Part shown: in pieces, positions 1 to 5,387 of the stretch
Layout of the letters: each line of letters starts with the position of its first letter
How positions within the stretch are numbered: position 1 is the first letter of the stretch
Notes under the pieces: model-generated
Databases searched by the model: none
What the model was told of the DNA's origin: nothing
What the model saw: the letters and a program-made list of their open reading frames with translations, nothing else
Made by a program: the position numbers and the translations under genes
Assembly: GCA_900549915.1 (NCBI GenBank)
Contig: URQF01000100.1
Location: 1-5,387 of the forward strand
DNA: 5,387 nt
Direction of reading: 5' to 3'
Origin: an uncultured Mollicutes bacterium
Lineage (GTDB): Bacteria; Bacillota_I; Bacilli_A; RFN20; CAG-288

Positions 1-21
1 CCCTTTACAATTTATAGAATG

Positions 22-50
22 AAAAAGGTCGGCGTTTGCCGGCCTTTTTT
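22..50. terminator. Hairpin terminator at the operon end, probably bidirectional
   Basis: Left arm 22-33, GTTT loop 34-37, right arm 38-49, then T to position 50. Read on the plus strand the GC core pairs throughout, with one G-U wobble (T29 with G42), and runs into six T, a textbook intrinsic terminator. Read on the minus strand the same position becomes an A-C mismatch, but the flanking A/T runs still give a U tail. It starts 17 nt past the stop codon of the last operon gene, so it can end that transcript. The better pairing in the plus direction suggests its main client is a convergent gene lying left of the window, which is inference. Confidence 0.8.
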
Positions 51-66
51 GTCAAAAACTAATTTT

Positions 67-1062
67 CTATCGCTGTCCCTTATCGTAAGGGATACCTTCT
101 GCTTTCGGACATCCTGACTTTCCGTGGAAGAGAATAAGAACCAGAATGACGATAACGTAAGGAACCCTATTGTAGAAGTACCTAGGCAGGTTCCACTTGG
201 CCCTGAAAGGAATCATCGGGGCTAAGACTCCTAAAGATTTTAAGAATCCGAAGAAGAAGGCACCAAGAGCAATCAAAGCCGGATTCCAGTTTCCGAAGAT
301 CCTGATAGCCAAGGCTAAGAATCCAAGACCATTGACAGTACTATCGGCGGTAGTAGCAGAAACGGTGGCAATATAGACGAAACCGCCAAGTCCTGCTAAG
401 GCACCGGAGATAGTGGATCCTAAATAGCGCCTCTTATAGACATTGATACCAACAGAATCGGCAGCTTGCGGGTTTTCACCGCAAGCCCGGAGATGGGTGC
501 CGGTTTTCGTCTTATAAAGCCAGATGGATAAGAGAATAAAGAGGAGAATGACAATATAAGTAGAAATATAGATTTTATCGAAGAAGAAGGAGAGGAAACG
601 ACTATTTTTCAACATCGATTGGAAAGCAGCTGGATACCTATTACGACGGATGGAGAAGCTACCACCGGAGACAATCTTCTCCTGGGAGAAGAAGACAAGA
701 CCGAAGGCAGAGACAATGGCCGGGGCAAGCCTATTTAAGGAAGTGCCAACAATGGTTTGATCTGCTTTCCTCTTGATAGCTGCGAAGGAGAGAAGTAAGG
801 ACCTAATAGCACCAGCAGCTGCAGAAATCAGCCTTCCTAATAAGAACAAAGCCTGACTTGTTGCAGCCCAAGCAGCTTTTTCAACCCTAAGTTTAACGAA
901 GACGGCGCCGATAAAGGCTCCGAAGATCCTTTCACCATCTAGGGCAAGGTTGATAATACCGCTGCGCTCCGAGAAGACACCGCCTAAGGCAACAATCAGA
1001 AGAGGAATTGCCCTTAAAAGAGCCTGCTGGAAAATGAATACGGTTAAATCTGCACCAGACAT
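67..1062 (-). CDS. nupQ: Nucleoside ABC transporter permease, smaller subunit (NupQ-like)
   Basis: A multi-spanning membrane protein of 331 codons, one of two permeases forming the inner-membrane channel of a BMP/Nup nucleoside importer (BPD_transp_2 family). Family motifs are visible: SERSGIINLALDG near residues 31-43, ADQTIVGTSLN near 100-110, HLRACGENPQAAD near 190-202, SGALAGLGG near 219-227, and the C-terminal PYDKGQR. Thirteen AGG codons (17, 45, 59, 77, 87, 98, 111, 142, 211, 254, 287, 294, 299) fall where the family has Met or another hydrophobic residue, for instance SLN-x-LAP, INVYK-x-RYL and LAI-x-IFGNW. Conserved arginines (33, 192, 212, 331) are CGC, CGG, CGC and CGA. I read AGG as Met; a standard translation would put charges inside helices. 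The ATG lies 1 nt past the upstream permease's stop and has GGAGGT at 1076-1071, 8 nt ahead. Length is normal. The substrate is inferred from family and context. Confidence 0.93.
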   Translation of the reverse strand: MSGADLTVFIFQQALLRAIPLLIVALGGVFSERSGIINLALDGERIFGAFIGAVFVKLRVEKAAWAATSQALFLLGRLISAAAGAIRSLLLSFAAIKRKADQTIVGTSLNRLAPAIVSAFGLVFFSQEKIVSGGSFSIRRNRYPAAFQSMLKNSRFLSFFFDKIYISTYIVILLFILLSIWLYKTKTGTHLRACGENPQAADSVGINVYKRRYLGSTISGALAGLGGFVYIATVSATTADSTVNGLGFLALAIRIFGNWNPALIALGAFFFGFLKSLGVLAPMIPFRAKWNLPRYFYNRVPYVIVILVLILFHGKSGCPKAEGIPYDKGQR

Positions 1063-1063
1063 T

Positions 1064-2338
1064 CTATTTCACCTCCTCTTCATTCGGTTTGGCCACTTCA
1101 GTCAAATCATCTTTTGAAAGACCATCTTCAACCGGCCTTAAGCCATCCGGAGCAGGTAAGGTTGAAAGAAGAAGACCCTCTGTTAAGTCAGCAAAAAGCT
1201 TTTTGCTTGTAGTATTGTACTTTTTCTGTTTGAAACGACGGTATAATTCGATGAAGAAGCGAGAGAAGCCAGACCTGTAGATGATAACAGCAATAATCCT
1301 ATCGGCATAATATTTGTTGTAATGGGCTGCAGCCAAAGCTGAGCCAGAGGAAGAAAGGTAACGCCTAAACAAAGAAGCAAAGAGAACGCCAATCGGATTG
1401 CAGTTCGCAAGCAGAGCAGCCGGAATACCATCAAAGCCATAGCTAGGAAGAGAAGCATAGGCACTATCGAATTTGATTTCCCTAGCAGGGTTGAGATAGT
1501 TAAAGCATCCGCCTAGAGCAGCAAGACCACCAGCTAATGCCATAGCAAACCTGATATTTTTCTTTTCTTTCCTTCCTGCATACTTGGCAGAGAATTTGTT
1601 CAAACCGCAGGCACGCCTAGAATAGCCAAGCGCTGTCTTGTTCCTAAATAACCATAAGAGAATCGCAATAACGCCGGCAATGACAATCGAGCAATCTAAC
1701 CTTGAATTATTGGTAAGCTCACCAAATCCCCAAGATGGAGTTCCATTTCCAGTAACGGAAGTTTTTATCAAGTAACCGGATTTTCCAGTTCCGGTTCCAT
1801 GAAGGTAAGTCCTAGGCTCAAAGACCCAAGAGAACCTATTAGCAGCAATCCAGTTCGTCCTGATACAGATAATGACTTCATTGATGCCAAGGGTTGCCTT
1901 CAATGCACCTGGAATCAAGCCCCAGAGAGCACCAGCTAACATACCGACAACTAATGCAAGAATCCAGACAAAGACGCCTTGCACAGGTTTTCCAATGCTA
2001 TTAATATTCAATGCTAACAGAAGGGAACACCTGATACCCATTAAGAACTGTCCGGGAGCACCGATATTGAATAAGCCGGTTTTGTAAGCAACTGCGACGC
2101 TTAAACCTGTAAAAATCAACGGGACGCAGTAGAAGAGCCTGTTTCCAACGGATTGGATACCCATAGTAAAAGGACCTTGAAGCAAAATCTTGAGTCCTCT
2201 TGGGAAATCGGTTCCAGGGACGGCAGAGGTAGCCGCTAGAAGAATCACACCTAAGATCAGACCGGCAATAATGGCAATCAAAGAAGCAACTATGGAAGAC
2301 AAATCATGTTTCGAGAAGAATTTCTTTACTTTATTCAT
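1064..2338 (-). CDS. nupP: Nucleoside ABC transporter permease, larger subunit (NupP-like)
   Basis: The partner permease of the importer, 424 codons. A short basic N-terminus leads into a hydrophobic helix at about residues 14-39. Family motifs follow: YKTGLFNIGAPGQFLMG at 85-101, INEVI at 152-156, the segment GYS-x-RACGLN around 238-247, AGGLAALGG at 269-277 and GFDGIPAALL at 301-310. Fifteen AGG codons (67, 103, 160, 168, 176, 213, 232, 241, 256, 263, 286, 325, 347, 355, 401) include classic Met columns: I-x-TNWIA at 160 (family IMLNYIA) and YAG-x at 256. The conserved Arg242 is CGT. The start overlaps the ATPase gene by 8 nt and has AGGAGG at 2353-2348, 9 nt ahead, which suggests translational coupling. 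From about residue 367 a 58-residue hydrophilic, acidic-ended tail extends beyond what I expect for this family. The stop is TAG. Confidence 0.93.
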   Translation of the reverse strand: MNKVKKFFSKHDLSSIVASLIAIIAGLILGVILLAATSAVPGTDFPRGLKILLQGPFTMGIQSVGNRLFYCVPLIFTGLSVAVAYKTGLFNIGAPGQFLMGIRCSLLLALNINSIGKPVQGVFVWILALVVGMLAGALWGLIPGALKATLGINEVIICIRTNWIAANRFSWVFEPRTYLHGTGTGKSGYLIKTSVTGNGTPSWGFGELTNNSRLDCSIVIAGVIAILLWLFRNKTALGYSRRACGLNKFSAKYAGRKEKKNIRFAMALAGGLAALGGCFNYLNPAREIKFDSAYASLPSYGFDGIPAALLANCNPIGVLFASLFRRYLSSSGSALAAAHYNKYYADRIIAVIIYRSGFSRFFIELYRRFKQKKYNTTSKKLFADLTEGLLLSTLPAPDGLRPVEDGLSKDDLTEVAKPNEEEVK

Positions 2339-3911
2339 GTTTGTACTCCTCCTTAGCGATTACTTTGTCCCTTTCTTCTTGGCTCCTGCGTTTTGCACCA
2401 GCCCTATAAAGACCCATTTCTTCTGCCGTGGTTTCTTGTGGCAGGAATGCCCCGACAATTTCGCCTTCGTACCTGACATAAATTAAATCCGACAAATTCC
2501 TGACTTCATCGAGTTCAAGGGAGACAAGCAGAACACCATTCCCTTTGTCTCGGTCTTCCACAATTCGCTTATGGATGCTCTCGATGGCGCCGACATCTAA
2601 GCCACGGGTTGGCTGGACAGCGACTAACAAGGAATGTTCCTTATCAAGCTCACGCCCGACAATTGCCTTCTGCTGGTTTCCGCCAGACCTTGAACGGGCA
2701 AGGGTCTTGCCGCCCTGAGAGGAACGGACGTCATAAGTATCCAGAACTTTATCCGAATATTTCTTACGGTTTTTGAACTCAATCCAGCCTTTCTTGGAGA
2801 ATTCTTTTTCTTTATACCGCTCTAAAACCCTGTTTTCCTCTAACGAGAAATCGAGGACGAGACCATATTTCTGACGATCTTCCGGGATATGGCTCCTGCC
2901 ATCCTTGATACGATCGCGAATTGGTCCATTCGTAATATCGTTTCCATTCAATAGAATCTTGCCAGAATGGACTTTTCCTAAACCGGTAATACCATTGACA
3001 AGATCCGTCTGTCCGTTGCCTTCAATACCGGCAATCGTGACAATTTCGCCTTCATGTACCTCAAAGGAAACGTCTTTGACGCTTTCCTTGTTATGGACAC
3101 GCTGGCTTTTCCTTGTAAGATTATTAATTTTAAGAATCGTCTTGCCAGGTTTTGCCCTAGCTTTATCGACATTGAAGGAAACATGACGTCCGACCATCAA
3201 GGAAGCGAGTTCTTCCGTGTTAGTTTCCTTCGTATTCAAAGTCTTGATCCTCTTGCCTTTTCTTAAAATCGTGCAACGATCCGAGACTTCCCTGATTTCG
3301 TTCAGCTTGTGGGAAATAAACAGAATGGATTTACCTTCCTTTGCCCTGAAGCGCCTTGTTTTCCTTAAATCTTCGATTTCCTGAGGCGTTAGAACAGCCG
3401 TCGGTTCATCAAAAATAAGAATATCGTTGTCACGATAAAGCCTTTTAAGGATTTCGGTACGTTGCTGCCTTCCGACAGAAATATCACGGATCTTCGCTTT
3501 GAGGTCGACTTTTAATCCATAACGTTCCCTTAAAGCAGTAATTTTCTTAATTGCTTTCTTTTTCGTGACAAAACCGGCGTGAGTATCCTCAGCACCGAGA
3601 ATGATATTATCGAGAACCGTAAAGCATTCGACTAACTTAAAATGCTGATGGACCCTTCCGATTCCAAGCTTCGTGGCATCATTCGGATTCTGAATACGAA
3701 CAGGCTTACCGTCTTTGAGGATTTCACCTTCATCGGGTTGATAGAGACCAAAGAGAATACTCCTCAAAGTGGATTTTCCGGCACCGTTTTCGCCAAGTAA
3801 AGCATGAATTTCGCCTTTTTTCAGTTGAAGTGTGATGTTATCGTTGGCTTTGATTCCAGGGAAGGATTTGCTAATATTCCGCCTCTCGATAACATAGTTA
3901 TCGTTTTCCAT
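2331..3911 (-). CDS. nupO: Nucleoside ABC transporter ATPase with two nucleotide-binding domains (NupO-like)
   Basis: A cytoplasmic protein of 526 codons that powers uptake. Domain 1 is complete: Walker A GENGAGKST at 40-48, Q-loop Gln89, a signature-type segment SVG-x-QQR at 145-151, Walker B ILIFDEPT at 164-171 and H-loop His201. Domain 2 has the degenerate Walker A GIEGNGQTD at 295-303 without the lysine, the signature SGGNQQK at 409-415 and QPTRGLDVGA at 433-442, all normal for this sugar/nucleoside class. Twenty-one AGG codons occur (10, 50, 86, 128, 148, 157, 183, 186, 189, 207, 221, 252, 267, 339, 361, 408, 471, 480, 503, 509, 514). Several sit at strong Met columns: STL-x-SILFG, GIG-x-VHQHF, SVG-x-QQR, ILK-x-LYR, YV-x-YEGE and LY-x-AG. 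Arginines in the same motifs are CGT (151, 160, 436). The ATG has AGGGAG at 3926-3921, 9 nt ahead. A hairpin separates this gene from the lipoprotein gene. The stop is TAA. Confidence 0.96.
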   Translation of the reverse strand: MENDNYVIERRNISKSFPGIKANDNITLQLKKGEIHALLGENGAGKSTLRSILFGLYQPDEGEILKDGKPVRIQNPNDATKLGIGRVHQHFKLVECFTVLDNIILGAEDTHAGFVTKKKAIKKITALRERYGLKVDLKAKIRDISVGRQQRTEILKRLYRDNDILIFDEPTAVLTPQEIEDLRKTRRFRAKEGKSILFISHKLNEIREVSDRCTILRKGKRIKTLNTKETNTEELASLMVGRHVSFNVDKARAKPGKTILKINNLTRKSQRVHNKESVKDVSFEVHEGEIVTIAGIEGNGQTDLVNGITGLGKVHSGKILLNGNDITNGPIRDRIKDGRSHIPEDRQKYGLVLDFSLEENRVLERYKEKEFSKKGWIEFKNRKKYSDKVLDTYDVRSSQGGKTLARSRSGGNQQKAIVGRELDKEHSLLVAVQPTRGLDVGAIESIHKRIVEDRDKGNGVLLVSLELDEVRNLSDLIYVRYEGEIVGAFLPQETTAEEMGLYRAGAKRRSQEERDKVIAKEEYKHE

Positions 3912-3941
3912 TCAGTTAAGCTCCCTTCTATAATTGGATAA

Positions 3942-3965
3942 AGACCCCCTGTTTCCAGGGGGTCT
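3942..3965 (-). terminator. Intercistronic hairpin, possible partial terminator or RNA stabiliser
   Basis: A perfect 9-bp inverted repeat with five G-C pairs in its core (arms 3942-3950 and 3957-3965, loop 3951-3956) lies in the 79-nt gap between the lipoprotein stop and the ATPase start. In the minus-strand transcript the stem is followed by TTATCCAATTATAG, a poor U-tract, so termination is likely incomplete. Such hairpins after binding-protein genes commonly keep the binding protein in excess over the membrane and ATPase subunits. That role is inferred from position. The structure itself is plain in the sequence. Confidence 0.72.
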
Positions 3966-3990
3966 AATAGACGTAAATCAGAGAGAAAAA

Positions 3991-5127
3991 CTACTTATCA
4001 AGAGTGATGCGGATATTGGAGAAGATGTCCTGAGACCAGAAGGACTCAACATTGCAATCTCCAGCGACATCAGAACGAGGAGTGACTGTTCCATTCTTGA
4101 TGTTGTTGAAGAGAGTGTTATATTCGGCCTTGGTAAAGGTCTTGAAACGCCATGCATCGTCATTGGTCGGAAGACCAGTGGCATCCTCAGCAGCACCTAA
4201 GTTCTGGGTCTTTCCAGCGAGCTTAGAATCCCACTCATTGCCATAGTATTCGCCAAGAGCAAGCTTGACAGAAACAGCTAAGCCTTTCTGAGCGGAAGTA
4301 ATGACATTTTCAGATAAGGCATGCTGGTCAACATCGACACCAACAATCTTTTTCGTGTCGCCGCCGACTTCCTGGCTGGCAGCAACAACAGACTGTACCA
4401 TGGAACCACCGCAAGAGAAGATGATTTCAGTTCCGGAAGTGTACCATCCGGTCCTCTGGGTCTTTAATTCGGTTCCAGCTTTGAAGCTGGAACCAAAACG
4501 ATAGGAGACTTTCCTTTCGACCTTCTTATTCCTTGCCTTTGCAGCATCATTGGCACCCTGGGCAAAGCCATAAGCATAACGATTGCAAGCTGGGTTAGAA
4601 CCAGCGCCGCCGAAGGTTCCGCCGAGCTTAGTGTATCCGTCTTTGACAACAGCATAACCAGCCCTGTAGCCGGATTCCTGCTCTTTATAGGAAATAGCAG
4701 TGACATTATTTAAAGCTTTTCCGTTATCGTTTCCATTTGCATCGGTAGAATCGGTTAAAGTCCAGCCGTCGACGAAAACAAATTTGACTTCTGGATTTTC
4801 CTTAGCAACAGTACGCCTTGCAGCAGCCTGAAGGAAGCCAGGAGCAACAATGATCTTGGCCTTATTCTTAATGGCAAGTTGCCTTGCCTCGATACGATCG
4901 GCATCGGAAGCCTCAGAACCGTTTGCCGGGGCATAGTAGGTGAAGGACTTTTTATTAGCTTCTGCATATTCCTTAGCACCTTCATAGGTTCCCTGGTTGA
5001 ATCCGCCATCCCTTAACTGACCGACATCGGTGACAACAGCGATTTCTGCTTCGCTGCTTTTCTGCCCACAACCAACAAGTGCGACGGAAGCAAGACCTGC
5101 GACAAGCATCAAGATCGACTTTTTCAT
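3991..5127 (-). CDS. nupN: BMP-family nucleoside-binding lipoprotein (NupN/BmpA/PnrA-like)
   Basis: The extracytoplasmic substrate-binding subunit, 378 codons. The signal peptide MKKSILMLV... ends in a lipobox, ALVGC, giving lipidated Cys20. The type 1 periplasmic-binding fold is marked by VTDVGQL-x-DGGFNQGTYEG at 32-50, IIVAPGFLQ at 92-100, KFVFVDG at 115-121, GTFGG at 170-174 and IVGVDVDQ at 261-268. In this family the region around the DxxFNQ motif helps bind the nucleoside. Seven AGG codons (39, 82, 104, 155, 199, 205, 225) occur at columns such as QL-x-DGGFNQ, EA-x-QLA, GY-x-AGYA and TQ-x-TGW, where related proteins have Met or a hydrophobic residue. Arginines 78, 105, 183, 210, 307-region and near the C-terminus are CGT or CGC. 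AGGAGG at 5139-5134, 6 nt ahead, fixes the start. It is the first operon gene; a hairpin follows its TAG stop. The exact ligand cannot be read from sequence. Confidence 0.95.
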   Translation of the reverse strand: MKKSILMLVAGLASVALVGCGQKSSEAEIAVVTDVGQLRDGGFNQGTYEGAKEYAEANKKSFTYYAPANGSEASDADRIEARQLAIKNKAKIIVAPGFLQAAARRTVAKENPEVKFVFVDGWTLTDSTDANGNDNGKALNNVTAISYKEQESGYRAGYAVVKDGYTKLGGTFGGAGSNPACNRYAYGFAQGANDAAKARNKKVERKVSYRFGSSFKAGTELKTQRTGWYTSGTEIIFSCGGSMVQSVVAASQEVGGDTKKIVGVDVDQHALSENVITSAQKGLAVSVKLALGEYYGNEWDSKLAGKTQNLGAAEDATGLPTNDDAWRFKTFTKAEYNTLFNNIKNGTVTPRSDVAGDCNVESFWSQDIFSNIRITLDK

Positions 5128-5310
5128 ACTGTTCCTCCTTTATTTGAGTATGAACTGCAGAGGAAAATTTGGGCCGTCTCTGACCCTCCTTTCTTGTCTT
5201 TCTTACCGCTTTTAATACAGGATGAATAGCGGATAGACTTCTGTTTGATGGTCAGAAGACGATGAGGCAGCCATACATTTGCCTCGTGTATCCAGTTTTC
5301 TTCTTTAGCT
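5128..5310 (-). promoter_or_regulatory. Structured 5' leader of the operon
   Basis: This stretch upstream of the lipoprotein gene has no supportable ORF. It contains small inverted repeats: 5264-5269 with 5280-5285 (6 bp), 5238-5243 with 5253-5258 (6 bp), and 5171-5175 with 5182-5186 (5 bp with one G-U). A second AGGAGG at 5190-5185 partly overlaps the last hairpin but has no start codon at a usable distance. I do not recognise a purine riboswitch, T-box or other known leader, and I see no terminator-type U-tract ahead of the gene. A regulatory role is possible but unproven; the hairpins are short enough to arise by chance. Confidence 0.35.
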
Positions 5311-5340
5311 ATTGTATCATAGTGTAAAGAAAGTTGTATT
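5311..5340 (-). promoter_or_regulatory. AT-rich candidate promoter region for the operon
   Basis: On the minus strand this segment reads TTTACACTATGATACAAT near 5328-5311, offering TATGAT (5321-5316) or TACAAT (5316-5311) as a -10 element. No good -35 hexamer lies 16-18 nt upstream of either; TTTACA is too close. The position, about 190 nt ahead of the first gene in the most AT-rich part of the upstream region, is the main argument. On the plus strand the same region has only a weak TTGTAT/TGTATT pair, so a divergent promoter to the right is equally unproven. Confidence 0.25.
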
Positions 5341-5387
5341 TCTTTTCGGAAATTTGATTGAAATGAACTGATTTTGAAAGGTAAGCG

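Noticed and set aside
2331..3120. Missing Walker A lysine and altered Walker B in the second ATPase domain, as a sign of a broken gene.
   Set aside because: Degenerate GIEGNGQ and QPTRGLDVGA motifs in the second domain are normal for the sugar/nucleoside class of fused ATPases.
67..5127. The AGG codons could truly mean Arg, with these proteins simply divergent or decayed.
   Set aside because: All four frames are open and full length, key ATPase motifs are intact, and the unusual residues are confined to one codon at Met columns. Decay would hit other codons and create stops.
67..5127. AGG reassigned to leucine or another hydrophobic residue rather than methionine.
   Set aside because: Several columns tolerate Leu, but GIG-x-VHQHF, SVG-x-QQR, YAG-x and I-x-TNW favour Met in this family. 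The shortage of internal ATG is also explained only by Met.
67..5127. TGA read as tryptophan, as in mycoplasmas (code 4).
   Set aside because: The genes stop at TAG or TAA, no in-frame TGA is present in them, and the tryptophans are TGG. There is no evidence for TGA recoding here, though TGA as stop is not seen either.
5145..5190. A leader peptide served by the AGGAGG at 5190-5185.
   Set aside because: No ATG, GTG or TTG lies at a workable spacing downstream; the nearest possible starts are too far away.
1089..5215. Short open frames on the plus strand (for example 2190-2486, 2905-3186, 3934-4200) and overlapping minus-strand frames.
   Set aside because: They lie mostly over the long minus-strand genes in other frames, lack good ribosome binding sites and have no recognisable motifs. 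They are shadows of the real genes.
5128..5310. Purine riboswitch or T-box in the leader.
   Set aside because: I found none of the conserved core sequences of these classes on the minus strand, and no terminator/antiterminator pair with a U-tract.

Overview
The window holds one complete four-gene operon, all on the minus strand, for a nucleoside-type ABC importer of the BMP/Nup family. In transcription order it encodes a BMP-family substrate-binding lipoprotein (5127-3991), a double-domain sugar/nucleoside-type ATPase (3911-2331), a larger permease (2338-1064) and a smaller permease (1062-67). The order matches Bacillus subtilis nupNOPQ (formerly yufNOPQ) and Lactococcus bmpA-nupABC. The lipoprotein would capture nucleosides outside the membrane, the two permeases form the channel, and the ATPase drives uptake, presumably for purine/pyrimidine salvage.

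The striking feature is the genetic code. Across the four genes AGG is used 56 times, while ATG is used 14 times, four of them as start codons. Under the standard code the AGG arginines fall where this family has methionine: GIG-x-VHQHF and SVG-x-QQR in the ATPase, NEVIICI-x-TNW in the larger permease, GTSLN-x-LAP and INVYK-x-RYL in the smaller permease. The family's conserved arginines are instead written CGT, CGC, CGG, CGA or AGA (43 codons). I conclude that AGG is read as methionine here and is the main methionine codon. This matches the AGG-to-Met reassignment reported for a clade of uncultivated Bacilli in the Codetta survey (Shulgina and Eddy, 2021). The window therefore probably comes from that clade or a relative. 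A Firmicutes-like operon, strong AGGAGG ribosome binding sites and a lysine-rich lipoprotein signal peptide fit this. Any standard-code translation of these genes carries 56 wrong residues.

Layout. Bases 1-66 hold a hairpin terminator that works best for a plus-strand gene arriving from the left, and also closes the operon. Bases 67-3911 hold the ATPase and permease genes, tightly coupled (8-nt overlap, then a 1-nt gap). Bases 3912-3990 hold a 9-bp perfect hairpin with a poor U-tract, a likely partial terminator or RNA-stabilising element that lets the lipoprotein be made in excess. Bases 3991-5127 hold the lipoprotein gene. Bases 5128-5387 are non-coding as far as I can see: a leader with small hairpins and an AT-rich stretch that may contain the promoter. 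I see no RNA gene, mobile element, CRISPR array or plus-strand gene.
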